Shown in pieces: positions 43,910 through 54,967 of a stretch of 64,000 nt of DNA (positions within the stretch are counted from its first letter, which is position 1; every line of letters starts with the position of its first letter). A model generated the notes under the pieces. That model searched no databases. It had not been told where the DNA came from and saw only the letters and a list, made by a program, of their open reading frames with translations. The position numbers were made by a program, and so were the translations under genes. Origin of the DNA: Blasia pusilla (taxonomy: Eukaryota; Marchantiophyta; Marchantiopsida; Blasiales). The stretch is taken from NCBI GenBank assembly GCA_050084515.1, contig CM114271.1, positions 9,238,001 through 9,302,000 of the forward strand, written 5' to 3'.

Positions 43910-45153
43910 GGGCAGAAATCACTCATTTCCGGTTTCTCATTTCAAGATCTCCATTCCTCTCCCGCGTAGTAGCTGATCAGATACCAAGGGGCGTTTCACA
44001 CAGCGAGTCATCGCGAGTCGATACGAGGGAACGAGAGCGAGACGGTTCGAGCTACCCATCAAGGCGACTCATCTCGACATCAGCAAGGCGATTGATCGAG
44101 CGATTCATCGTGGACATAGGTGGAGGCATTTCCGGGAAAAATGATGAGGAAAAAAGCTCAAGCAACTAAGTCTGGGAGCTTCACTCTGAAGTCCATTAGG
44201 ACTCCTGCGTCAGCATCTCCAGGGCCTCGTTCGGCAAATGAGATTAGGCAGCAGGAAATTGAGGAGCGGGAAAGGGAAGCGGAGATGCACAACCAGGAGC
44301 TTCTTGCGAGATGTGTACAAGAGGCGCTCGATAAACAGAACGCAGAGGTTGAGACGTCGCAGGCCATGAAGAAAAGGATCGCCGACGAAAAGAGAGAAAA
44401 GAAGCGTCTGGACGCGTGGGTGAGGAGAGCAGAATTGGCTAAAGCGAGGAGGGAAAAAGCGATAGCCATTGACGAAAACCCTGCCCGTCCAACCAAAAGT
44501 GTTGAGATGCGGGAAGTCCCCGATGAAGTCCCGGGACACAATCAACATAGCCGAAACACCAGAAGTTCAAATCACGGACGATGAGGTCATGAGGACCGCC
44601 AGCGTGGAGATGGTGGACATTGCCGAAGAAGCCGGAGAGCGGTCATTCTCGTCTCCAAGCCCGGAGGAAGAGATCGACCTCTATCAGATTGATGAGTTCC
44701 TAGTCGACTTGCCAACTGCTGTCTCAGACAAGTTGGTTGGTTGCGGACAATGGAATACGTCCGCGAAATTCAGTCCGACGAGGACATCGCCAAGTTAAAA
44801 CAATCGGTGGTGACAACATCCTACGTCGACAACTTCCCTCCCTTCTATGTTCAGCCTTACAACGAGCATGGAACCCAAGCCCTGGTTACGGAGGAGGACT
44901 TGGAAAAGCTCGACACATTCTGGAGGATGAGAGACCAGGATTTCAGAAGGCAAGTAGAGGGCACGGAATTCAGCTGGATGAGGAATCTACATTTCTTCAT
45001 CTGGGATGGAAATCACAGGTTCATGGCGTGGACCAAGTTTGCAGAGGAGCGGGCCAACTCCTTGGAGGCACATTTTTGCGTGAAGGCAGTGGTCCTTCAT
45101 CCATACCCTCATCACATGGCGACGGTGGAGATGGCCATGCATGCCATGAACAC

Positions 45154-45963
45154 ATAAGTATCTTCTTGCTGCAAACCGTCGGACTCCGACAAGTTGTTTG
45201 GGTCGCCACTGTTGTTGGGATGCTTTTGGCCAAACGCAACTCGTCGGAGTCCGACGAGTTGCTCGATTGATGAACGGGTTAGGTTGTTTTTTGCCGAAAG
45301 CAACTCTTCGGACTCCGACGAGTTGCTCGACTTGCCGCCTTTTCAGGATGTTTTTTGAAGAAAGCAACTCGTCGGACTCCGACGAGTTGTTCGACTGACC
45401 ACAGGTTTAGTATGTTTTTGGCCCAAAGGAATCCGTCGGAGTCCGACGGGTTGCTCGACTCGCCGCCTTTTCAGGATGTTTTTTGAAGAAAGCAACTCGT
45501 TGGACTCCGACGAGTTGTTTGACTGACCACATGTTAAGTATGTTTTTGGCCCAAAGCAACTCGTCGAAGTCCGACGGGTTGCTTGACTCGAAGCTGTTTG
45601 GAGGTTTTTTTTAATGTTTTTGGCCGAAAGCAACTCGTCGGAGTGCAACGAGTTGCATTGGGAAGTTGGTATTGCTAATTTCGCATCGAATTGCAGGTTT
45701 CCATTCAATTGCGCAACCTGTCGGACTCTGACGGGTTGCTATGTTCATGTTTGATACAGACTATCTGACAACCCGTCAGAGTCGGACGGGTTGAAACTAG
45801 GCATTCACAAATGTGAATGCAATCTGTCGCACTCCGACGGGTTGCATCATTTAGCTCGTTGCTAGAATCCGACCTTGAGCTGTGACGACCCGTCAGAGTC
45901 CGACGGGTTGCAGGAACCCATGTAACTTACAAATTTTGTGACGGGTTGAGTTAAGATGTGCAG
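45154..45963. repeat. Palindrome-packed intron of the methyltransferase gene, copy 3
   Basis: Here the units are about 64 bp long. Two spacer types alternate, one with CCGCCTTTTCAGGATGTTTT and the other with GACCACAGGTTTAGTATGTT, so the array is built of about 128-bp dimers. Palindrome arms are mostly GCAACTCGTCGGA and complement, and the centres GGACTCC or GGAGTCC are well kept. The intron ends TTAAGATGTGCAG. Confidence 0.85.
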
Positions 45964-48084
45964 GATTGTATCGGAGGGGAATGTCACCCACCACTGGATC
46001 CAGGACTGCGATCGGGTGAAGAAGGTGCTTACGACACACCCAGCAGAGTACAAGGGGTTCTTGGGCGACGCCTTGGTAAATCAGATGCTTGCAAAGGGTG
46101 CATAGATAAAAAAAGAAGACTTGGGCAAATAAGTTTATTTCCCAAGATGCAGCCGTAACAATCCTCTGCTGGTCGAAGATACAGGACGCGAAGAAGAGCG
46201 CTACACTGGAGCTAGAGCGGAGGGAGAAAGTATCTGGGTTTGAGCGCGCGAAATTCATCCAAGCTGCAGTATCTGCAGCCACAAAACACACGGCGACCAA
46301 GATGCAGCGCTACATCAGCATTCTCAACCCCGAACTTGGTCCGGAGTTTTGCAAGGAGCTGAAGGCGATTATCAAGCGCCAGCGGAAAAGGGATGAACAT
46401 CCGCAAGGTCAGATTGGGGAGAAAGTGTCCCTGGATCGCGTGCATCGGTTTGCGTTGGCCGGCATAAGCGAGTTTAGGAGGATCTGACTGATGAAAATGA
46501 GTCTCGAGGGCACAGAGGCCCAGAAGAGGGCGGCACATCATCCTCCGGGTGTGTCCGATCCAGTGATCTCCCACTGGCTCCGCGAATGGTCATTCTGGGA
46601 CGCGTTGCGGGTTATCGGGAAGTCCGTGCTAGACAGTCTGCAATCGGAGCTCAAAAGATTAGAGCCCATTCCGGATGAAGCAAACCAGGAAAGTTCTGTA
46701 GATTTCGAGGTTTGGCTCGATGACATATGGGACAAGCCAATCAAATACCCAGGATTCAAGACGATGTTCAAGCTTTGCGTCCTCCCTCAGGCAGAGCTTG
46801 ACGAAGAAATCGACGGGAACAAACGGGATCAAGCAAAGAAGAAGCGAGATCTTAAGGAGCAGGCGCCCGATTCAGTTCGAGTAAAAGCTGCCCAACGGAT
46901 GGTCTTCAGGTACCTCGTCCACTGTAAGAATGCAGGTACCTGGGGAAAATTACCGGCAGCCTTGAAATTGTGGGCTTCGCCGCCTCATGGAGAGACATTC
47001 TCCATGTACGACATGGAGATGGTGCAGCACATGTCCGATTGGGAGGTGGAGAATTGCCCAATTTGGCTTGAATTCAACGACCCTGAAGACATCATTATGC
47101 AGTGGCCTCAGGACGGGACAACATCCCCAATTTTGTGCAGCCTGAGGACTTCTTCGGAGGAGATGTGGAAGAGCAAGCCCTCGAGACAGCTGAGTTGGCT
47201 TCAAAGGTCCGCACAGCCAAAGACAAATCCACAGCGCGTCTCAAAGGCAAGGCGAGGGGAGGGAAGAATTTCGAGGCCGATTCTTCCCAAAGAGAGGCTG
47301 AAGATTCAACGCCAGAGGCGGAATCATCCGGACGAGCGGGGAGAGAGGGTCGGACCAGGTCCTCGGCAAAAAAAACCCCACCAGAGTCCGAGGTCATAGA
47401 GACCCCGACAAGCCGTGCGCAGACTCGGGAGAAGCGGAAGCAAGAGGTGCCAGTGTTGTCCCAAGGAGAATACAGTCCATCATCCTTGGGAAGACACAGA
47501 GAAACAATGACCCGGACAAGTGTCCTCCTATAGTTCACGAATTTACTGGATGAGCTGAAAAGCTTCAGTTCTCAAGCGTCGACACCCGCCATTAATAAAT
47601 TGACAACGCTGGGACGGAAGCTCCAACGAAACGGGCACGCTCCCTGAACGGTGAATGGAGTGGTCCAAGAGGTTGCGGTGGATCTCTTGATCGCTAATCT
47701 GCCCTCGGGGTTGCGACTGTGGGACAAGAATCCGTCGGACGGGGTACCTAACTGGAATGTTCCCCTCTCTTATGACCAAATCGCGCTATTGTTCTCCTTT
47801 GCAGACGCCTATCTGAGTGACAGGGGCTTCTTCTTAGTGTTGACTGGAGGGAGCGAGGATGAGCTTTTCAACCTCCAGTGCGTCAAGAGGTCGCTAAAGT
47901 GGAGGACGGCGCAATCGTGGATCATAAAAAATGAGTACCCACTCTGATCCGCGACAAGTCAAATTCGTGTAGTATAATCTCAAATATATATTCAAATTCC
48001 TGTAGTATAATCTCAAATATATATTCAAATTCGGGTTAGGCTCAATGCGTGTGAATTTCAGATAGTATATCTCCGTGGTTTTTG

Positions 48085-48400
48085 TCCGTGAGCAACCCGT
48101 CAGAAGGCGACGGGTTGCTGGCTTAGAGCAGCCCATGCTTGGCTAAGAGCAACCCGTCGGTTTCCGACGAGTTGCATCTCTCCCAGAAACATAGGGAAAA
48201 CCGTGGTGTAATTGCAACCCGTCGGAACCCGACGGGTTGCACTTCCTTTTGGTTTTTCCCTGTGTTTCCGGAAAGCTGAAACCCGTCGAAAAGCGACGGG
48301 TTGCTCTCACCCAAGCATGGGCTGCTCTAGGCCAGCAACCCGTCGCCTTCCGACAGGTTGGTCATGGAACCCGTCGAACTCCGACAGGTTGCTCCAAAGT
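48085..48400. repeat. Palindrome cluster before the methyltransferase C-terminal exon, copy 3
   Basis: Units here pair GCAACCCGTCGGAACCCGACG and similar at about 48090, 48150, 48213, 48277, 48335 and 48367. The cluster sits in the intron between motif IV and motif I coding parts. Confidence 0.85.
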
Positions 48401-49006
48401 TAGTAATTAAAAAAGTTCTCTAGGGTCAAGCCGAGTTCTTTGGTGACGTGTTGCACATTATGCCAAGTTGTTGACATTCTTTCCAACGTGCTTCTTTACA
48501 GATGGACCACTCCTACGTTTACTGCTTCGTTCGGCCCGAGCACAATTTCCAGGTGTTCAAGATCTAGGATCCTGTGGATCCATGCTCAGATGGGTAGAGC
48601 TTAGATAGTTTTGTACAATTCCCCAGAATTTACATGCAAGATGGTACTCCACTTCTGGAAGGAAGGGAAAAGTCGCCAGCCCTATGTAAACGCTCATCAA
48701 GCTCTGCTCAAGGCCGGGTGACTTGGTATTGTGGCGGGCTTCTTAACTTTTGGCTCGTTCCCCTACACTCGTCAAACCTGTTGTAGGCTTCTTTTCTTGT
48801 CTAAGATGTGCAGGATTCCTACTACCTGTTGGATTGCCATTTCGGATTCCCAACCTGTTGGATTTTTGTGGATGATGGGTGGAAGGAAATCACTTCTAAA
48901 AATATTTCCTTTCTTATGGTGAGCTTTCTTACGGGTTGGGAGGGGTGCAGCTTCTAGGTTTCTCAGCTTTAGGATCTGAATGAAGGGACATCAGTTCCTC
49001 TTTATT

Positions 49007-49881
49007 GAGGTGCGGTAAGAGGAGAGGAAGAGAGGAAGAGGAGAGAGGAAAGAGGAAACTACCTTCAACCGAAATAGATACTTTTTTTTAAGAGAGTTTC
49101 CGTTGGGTTGAAGAGAGGAAACTTTTTGTGTGAATTTTTTTGCACTTTTTTGTTCATTTATTAAGCAGTCCCACAGTTTTTTTTCCTCTTCCATATTTTG
49201 GCAACCCCTCTGAGTCCGACGAGTTGCAAATTACACAAAATTTAGAAAACTGAAAAATCAGTGGAATCATAAGTGTGGAACCAATCACTTTTTCCATCCA
49301 AGGTCTGGAAAAAATCTATCATTTGCCCCGGGCTGAATAGAGTTCAAGCTCAAAGTGAAGGTTGAGGAAAAATAAAAGAACAATCTAAAACCTCATTTTG
49401 CATCCTCAAAGTGGTTTGTTTAAAATATGGTTGAAGGCTTCCACATACATTTTTTCATCACCAGATCTCACAGCCGCCTTGACATAGAGCTCGTAGATCA
49501 ACGGCCCCTTTCCTTTTGTTATGCCTTTTGTAAGGAAGATATGGGATGTTGCAGACTGTATTGCTCTTGCCTGGTCTTGTTGGCATGCCTCCACAAGTGA
49601 AATTCGTTGGCATGCTTGTGATGACCTCCAAGAGGAATAAACACTTTCTGCTCCACTTGTGTTGGGGTAGAGGGCATTTTCATGAACGTTCAATCCCTGC
49701 AACGATGGCAATGTTAGAAGGGAACAAAAATAACTCAGGAGTCAAAGCAATAAGCGACCTGTCGGAACCAGACGGGTTGCAGGCCCGAGGCATCCCAGGA
49801 ACGACTCTACGACCCGTCGGGTTGTAACCTTAAACCCACCTACTGCAAACCGTCGGAACCAGACGGGTTGCACACTCAGGG
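49007..49881 (+). mobile_element. DNA-transposon fragment: terminus A plus a transposase exon piece
   Basis: Terminus A (49007) leads through the same non-coding segment as copy 3 (GAATCATAAGTGTGGAACCA) into a minus-strand transposase exon start (49406-49711, LNVHENALYPNTSGAE and SLVEACQQDQARAIQS). Palindrome-bearing intron DNA follows to 49881. The SWIM exon is deleted. It ends exactly where terminus B of the next copy begins. Confidence 0.75.
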
Positions 49882-50204
49882 GGGGCTGGTATTCTGGCAG
49901 GAGAGAGTAAGAGAGGAGAGGAAGAGAGGAAGAGAGGAGAGTCTCTCTTAAAAAAAAAGGGCCAAATCCGCCTCCTCTCTTCAAAACTTTCTGACATATT
50001 TGAAATTTTTGTTTGCTTTCAAATCCATGAAATCTTTAGAAGAGAGTAGGTAGAATTTGGCCCTAAAAAAACCTCCTTTTTCCTTGGGGCAAAAAAAAAG
50101 TAGACATCATAAGACCACTACAAACATTTTTCCATCTCCTCATCTCGGTCAACAAAAAGCAGTGCCCTTGGTATTTTTGTTGGAGGACCACCTGGATGCC
50201 AACC

Positions 50205-50860
50205 CTAAGCATCTACTCCAAGGCATCTACTGCCTGAAATTTCTACCTCATCTACTTCTGAACCTGCCCTAACTAAAGCCTCTTGAGCAACATTGATGGC
50301 ATAGGCTCGACCTGTCTCTTGGACATGCTTGAAGGTGAGATCTACCTCTATATTCTTCCCATGCTTGCTTCTTCTCAATCTCGTTCGAGCCCCGTCCTCA
50401 GTTCACACCTCCACTTAGCTCCATCTACACAAATCTTCCAGAAATCACTCCTTGGATCTTCTCAACTCCATAGATCTCTCCCTTGGATTCTCAAGCTTTA
50501 TGGCCTTCAAATGAGGTCCTCTAGGCTTCCATGAGGAATCTTCTTGCCCACAAGAGTCCAAGCATTTGAGCTCAGCCTCCATTGACCTCTTCTTAGCCCC
50601 TTATTCTTCATTTCTTGGCCCTAACAATCAGATCCACCCCCTTGGTTCAAACCCTCCTCTACAACAGCAATCAAGCACTCTATCTCCTTCATTGGATACC
50701 CTGGAGACTCCCTAGTGCCTACACCATCTCCCTTGTCTCCTCTAGGCTTGAGGTCAATGGAGTGACTTGGCTGCATTATCACCTTGTACAATCTTCTTGA
50801 CTTGTTCTTGACGACTCTTCTTTGGGCCTTTCTCTTGCACCACCTCCACAAGTCCAAAAA
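50205..50860. other. Unexplained insert within the transposon 3' region
   Basis: From about 50205 (AAGCATCTACTCCAAGGCAT) to about 50860 the sequence has no counterpart in copies 1 and 2, whose 3' regions are otherwise collinear. It is CT-rich with a minus-strand 78-aa frame (50621-50857) of no recognised family. It may be another insertion or captured host DNA. Confidence 0.45.
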
Positions 50861-50954
50861 ACATATTCCAGAAAACTTTTACAAACACCATTATGGGTTC
50901 AAAAAATCTTGTCCTTTATTACCTCCGAAGGAACCTCGGAAATGTACATTGAAC

Positions 50955-51310
50955 CTAGTCTATGATTTCTTCAGCCTCGTCATCTACAAATTTACTCCTA
51001 ACTCTCCTCGGTGATAGTACCAAAGGAATGTCCTGGGATTCAAGTGGCTCCTCTGGCCGGTTGTAGACGGGGATCGAAAATGTTGGCAAATTCGAGAGCC
51101 TTGGCCCCCCCCTAGGTACACCATAACGGTCCCATGTAACCTGTCTCGAGTCCCACCGCCTTCCTCGGCAAGATACCTTGTACGCTCTACAATGTGACAC
51201 CCATCCAATATCAATATGTGCTCCGCCCCCGGTAATACCACTATGGCAACATGGGGTAGAAGGAATCCAACACCTCGAGAGAAGAAAAGAAGCCGCCTTT
51301 GCCTTTTACG
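50955..51310 (-). pseudogene. Conserved 3' ORF, minus-strand copy
   Basis: Encodes LPGAEHILILDGCHIVERTR in one frame and IPVYNRPEEPLESQDIPLVL ending FVDDEAEEIID in the next. The frame breaks at the G run near 51104-51115. It is the counterpart of 17407-17694. Confidence 0.5.
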
Positions 51311-51689
51311 AGTTGAGGGAAGGTGCCAAGGGAAGAAGCCCGCCATCGCTCGATCCAAAAGGGTCCGATCAGGCAACCTGTCGGAATCAGACAGGTTTCC
51401 TGGAGGTGGTAAAAAGGGTCCTGTGGTCAAAAAGCGAAAAGTTGCAAGGAGGAAAAATCCGACGGGTTGCAAAGTAGAAGACCGTGGAGTACATAGACGA
51501 TCACATTCGAAAAGACAAAATGATCACCAAACATTTACAAGCACCACCATCGATCGAAAAAATCTTCTGCTTTATATCATCCGAAAAAAGCTCGGAACTG
51601 TACATTTGATCTATTCTATGAAATCTTTTGCCAAATTATCAAAAAACTCCAAACGCTGCAGTCAAGCTGGGTCGTTGAGTTCTTTCAAC

Positions 51690-52203
51690 TCACTCGTCAT
51701 CGTCCGAGAGCTCTTGCAAAATCACTTTCGGCCTTGCCCTCCCGATTTTGGGAATCGTTGGAAGTGACGATGGAGTCACTACCAAGGGTGGCTCTGGAAC
51801 CGGAGCTCTCGGCTTTGGTGGAGAGTTGTACGCCCCAACGAGCCTTTCAGATTCTCGCTTTGCCTCCTTGCAAAGGTCAAGCGATTCTGCCTTCCCTCGA
51901 GGCAGAGAATGTTCCTGCCACTATGCCAGACGCCTTTGATACTCGCCCCTGAAAGGCCCACTAAGTCGAACACCAAGTCACCCGGCCTTGAGCAGAGCTC
52001 GATGAGCGTTTGCATCAGGGTTGGCGACTTTTCCCTTCCTCCCAGAAGCGGGGTATTGTCTTGCATGTAAATTCCCGGGGGAGGGGGGGGGGGGGATTGT
52101 ACAAACTATCTAAGCTGTACCCATCTGAGCATGGATCCACAGGATCCTGGATCTTGAACACCTGGAAATTGTGCTCGGGCGAGCAAAGCACGAGGAGTGG
52201 TCC
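51690..52203 (-). pseudogene. DNA amino-methyltransferase C-terminal exon with intact SAM motif
   Basis: ORF 51779-52066 is the best copy of the SAM-binding half. It has REKSPTLMQTLIELCS, then RPGDLVFDLVGLSGASIKGV (motif I at 51947-51970), WHSGRNILCLEGRQNRLTFA (motif II region with the Glu) and RRQSENLKGS. This pattern (K-x-P, LIxLxSxPGDLVxDxxxGSG, then GR-xxxLExx) is that of N6-adenine/N4-cytosine methyltransferases. Upstream in another frame lies MDHSSCFARP and VFKIQDPVDPCSDGYSLDSL. A 14-base G run at 52081-52095 and a small deletion near 52190 break the frame. Confidence 0.75.
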
Positions 52204-52279
52204 ATCAGTAAATCAACACGAAACAATGTCGAAACTAAAGAAGTCGCCTTGAGAAGATTTTCAATAACTGACTTTGGAT

Positions 52280-52645
52280 CAACTTGTCGGAGTCTGACGG
52301 GTTGTTTGTCCCGGACCCACCCGTCGGAACCCGACGGGTTGCAGTTGCTTTTGGGTTTTCCAAGTTGATTTTGGTTTTCGGATGCAACCCGTTGGAAGGC
52401 GACGGGTTGCTGGCCTCAGACCAGCCCATGCTCGCCGAGAGCAACCCGTCGCTATACGGGTTGCATCCGAAAACCAAAATCAACTGCAACCCGTCGGGTT
52501 CCGACGGGTTGCAGGTACACCATGGTTTTCCCTCTGTATGTGGGAAAGATGCAACCCGTCGGAAACCGACGGGTTGCTCTTAGCCGAGCATGGGCTGCTC
52601 TAAGCCAGCAACCCGTCGCCTTCCGACGGGTTGCTCACGGACAAA
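52280..52645. repeat. Palindrome cluster, minus-strand copy
   Basis: Inverted counterpart of 10438-10780 and 48085-48400, with arms GCAACCCGTCGG and complement at about 52315, 52385, 52440, 52487, 52551 and 52606. It lies in the intron between motif IV and motif I coding parts. Confidence 0.85.
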
Positions 52646-52791
52646 AAAAACCCAGACTGACTCTCATTCTACACATCATTATAAGATAATTGAAATTATT
52701 GTACAGGAATATAGCCTTACCCGAGTCTGACTCGTTGCAGATCGGAGTGGGTACTCGTTTTTTATGATCCATGATTGTGCCGTCCTCCACT

Positions 52792-54600
52792 TTAGCGACC
52801 TCTTGACGCACTGGAGGTTGAAGAGCTCGTCCTCGCTCCCTCCATCCAACACCAAGAAGCAGCCCCTGTCACACTCGGATAGGGCGTCGCAAAGGAGAAC
52901 AAAAGTGCAATCTGGTCATAAGTGAGCGGCACATTCCACTCAGGTACCTCGTCCGCCGGATTTTCGCCCCAAAGTCGCAACCCCGAGGGCAGATCGGCGA
53001 TCAAGAGATCCACCGCAACCTCTTCCATGACTCCATTCACCATCCAGGCAGCGTGCCCGTTTTGTTGGAGCTTCCTTCCCAGCGTTGTCAATTTTTCGAT
53101 GGTAGTTGTCGACGCTGAGAATCAAGTCGTTCACTCATCCAAGAAAGAGGTGAATCGAAGGAGGACGCTTGTCCGGGTCATTGTTTGTCTGTGTCTTCCC
53201 AAGGATGGTGGGCTTTATTCTCCTTGGGACAACCCGGGCACCTCTCGCTTCCGCTTCTCTCAAGTCTGGGGACGGCTTGTCGGGGTTTCGATGACCTCGG
53301 ATTTTGGTGGCGTTTTCTTCGCCGAGGACCTGGTCCGACCCTCTCTTCCCGCTCGTCCGGACGATTCCGCCTCTGGCCTCTCATCTTCAGGCTCTCTTTG
53401 GGAAGTCTCGGCCTTTGAATTTTTCCCTCCCTCGCCTTGCCTTTGAGACCATTTGTGGATTTTTCTTTGGTGTCCGGACCTTTGAAGCCAACTCACTATC
53501 TCGTGGGCTGCTCTTCTGCATCTCCTCCAGAAGAAGTCTTCAGCCGGACGAAATTGGGGATGTCGTCTTGTCCGAGGCCACCTTTGCATCATGAAGCACT
53601 CGTAAGTCCTTATCCGTGATGTCTTGTGGTCGTTGAAGTCGAGCCAAATGGGGCAATTCTCCACCTCCCAATCCGACATGTGCTGACCCATCTCCACGTC
53701 GTACATGGAGAATGTCTCTGCATCCGGCGGCGAAGCCCACAATTTCAAGGCTATCGGAAATTTTCCCCACGTACCTGCGTTCTTACACTGGACGAGGTAT
53801 CTGAATACCATCCGTTTGGCAGCTTTTAGTCAAACATTATCGGCCGTCTGCTCCTGTAGATCTCGCTTCTTCTTCGCTTGATCCCGTTTGTTACCCTCTA
53901 CTTCTTCGTCAAGCTTTGCCTGAGGGAGGACGCAAACCTTGAACATGGTCTTGAATCCAGGGTTCTTGGTTGGCTTGTCCCGGATGTCGTCAAGCCAAAC
54001 CTCGTAATCTCCAGAACTTTCAAGGTTTGCTTCCGGCGGAATGGGCTCTAATCTTCTGAGCTCCGCTTGCAGACCGTCCAGCACGGACTTCTCGATTACC
54101 CGCAACGCGTCCCAAAACGACCATTCGCGTAGCCAATGCACGATCACTGGATCGGACACACCTGGAGGATGGTGTGCCGCCCTCTTCTGGGCCTCTGAGC
54201 CCTCGAGACTGATTTTCATCAGTCGTATCCTCCTGAACTCGCTAATCCCGGATAACGCAAAACAATGCACGCGATCCAGCGACACTTTCTCCCCAATCCG
54301 ACCATGCGGATCTTCATCCCTCTTCCGCTGACGCTTGATAATCGCCTTGAGCTCCTTGTAGAACTCCGGACCAAGTTCGAGGTTGAGAATGCTGATGTAT
54401 CGCTGCATCTTGCTCGCCGTGTATTTTGTTGCAGCAGATACAGCAGCTTGGATGAATTTGGCGTGCTCAGACGCAGATACCTTCTCCCTCCGCTCGGCTC
54501 GGTCTGGCGCTTTTTCTTTGACTGTATCTTCGACCAGCAAAGGATGGTTACGGCTGCATCTTGAGAACAACATGTTTGGTGTCGTCCCGGGTGTGCAACC
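52792..54600 (-). pseudogene. Methyltransferase gene: exon 4, linker and motif IV region, minus-strand copy
   Basis: ORF 53830-54678 (282 aa) holds exon 4 without the stop seen in copy 3 (ISEFRRIRLMKISLEG), the HWLREWSFWDALRVIEKSVL and YEVWLDDIRDKPTKNPG blocks, and DEEVEGNKRDQAKKKRDLQE, which is coiled-coil-like. The frame 53260-53811 continues VFRYLVQCKNAGTWGKF and FSMYDVEMGQHMSDWEVENC. A basic, Ser/Glu-rich linker follows (53178-53500). ORF 52792-53091 then gives TLGRKLQQNGHAAWMVNG and DLLIADLPSGLRLWGENP, the motif IV equivalent (52984-52995). Both this copy and copy 3 have LPS where amino-methyltransferases usually have PPY, so the deviation is a family trait rather than decay. Confidence 0.7.
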
Positions 54601-54903
54601 ATTCGGGACCCGACGGGTCACAGAGTCGTTCATGGGATGCCTCGGCCTTGCAACCCGTCGGGTTCTGACGGGTTGCAATAGGTGGGTTTAAGGTTACAAC
54701 ACGTCGGGTCTGTGGGACTGCTTAATATATGAACAAAAAAGTGCAAAAAAATTCAAACAAAAATTTTCCTCTCTTCAACCCAACGGAAACTCTCTTCAAA
54801 AAAAAAATCTATTTCGGTTGAAGGTAGTTTTCTCTCTCCTCTCTCCTCTCTTCCTCTCTCCTCTCTCCTCTCTTCCTCTCTTCCTCTCCTCTTACCGCAC
54901 CTC

Positions 54904-54967
54904 CTGTCCTAATGGACTTCGGAGTGAAGCTCCCAGACTTGTTGGCTTGAGATTTTTTCCTCGTCAT
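54904..54967 (-). pseudogene. Start of methyltransferase gene exon 1
   Basis: ATG at 54967, then TRKKSQANKSGSFTPKSIRT. This equals residues 2-22 of the copy at 44141. It is cut by the junction with the neighbouring copy. Confidence 0.75.

Larger units (their letters stand above)
44141..48720 (+). pseudogene. ParB-like / DNA amino-methyltransferase gene, multi-exon, copy 3
   Basis: Exon 1 begins at 44141 (MMRKKAQATKSGSFTLKS) and is charged and probably coiled-coil (EIEEREREAEMHNQELLAR). It has one frameshift near 44525. A deletion near 44740 fuses it to exon 2 (to 45153), which contains HFFIWDGNHRFMAWTKF, a ParB-like box. Intron 2 (45154-45963) is full of palindromes and its donor is mutated GT to AT. 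Exon 3 reads VTHHWIQDCDRVKKVLTTHP. Exon 4 (46149 onward) has FIQAAVSAATK and SLDRVHRFALAGISEFRRI, a CGA-to-TGA stop at 46485, and HWLREWSFWDALRVIGKS and FEVWLDDIWDKP. A Ser/Arg/Glu-rich linker (47150-47530) follows. Then comes methyltransferase motif IV (DLLIANLPSGLRLW, 47681-47722), with a stop just upstream. After another palindrome intron the C-terminal exon opens MDHSYVYCFVRPEHNF at 48502 and is truncated. Confidence 0.75.
39786..49006. mobile_element. DNA-transposon family copy 3: the most complete unit (terminus A, transposase, promoter array, methyltransferase gene)
   Basis: Left to right this gives terminus A at 39786, SWIM exon and transposase body on the minus strand (40299-42882), a palindrome array (43125-43815), a TATA box at 43902, and the methyltransferase gene on the plus strand from 44141 through its C-terminal exon at about 48500-48720. 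The 3' end is rearranged near 48725 and cut at 49006 by another terminus A. The transposase exon seen at 59111-60301 is deleted here. Both genes have stops and frameshifts, so the copy is dead, but the gene order and divergent arrangement are clear. Confidence 0.85.
49882..54903 (-). mobile_element. Internally deleted DNA-transposon copy with both termini
   Basis: The left end is terminus B inverted (GGCTGGTATTCTGGCAGGAG) at about 49882, the right end terminus A inverted (CTCTTACCGCACCTC) at 54903. In between, on the minus strand, lie the methyltransferase central and C-terminal exons and a short palindrome-bearing piece at 54590-54710. Exons 1-3, the promoter and the transposase are missing, so this looks like a 5-kb non-autonomous derivative. 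I could not find a clear target duplication at its edges. Confidence 0.65.

Noticed and set aside
45964-46095. Separate small gene (short plus-strand ORF with VTHHWIQDCDRVKKVL)
   Set aside because: It starts at a clean acceptor (ATGTGCAG) and joins in phase 2 to the ParB-like exon's donor in the right-hand copy, so it is an exon of the methyltransferase gene.
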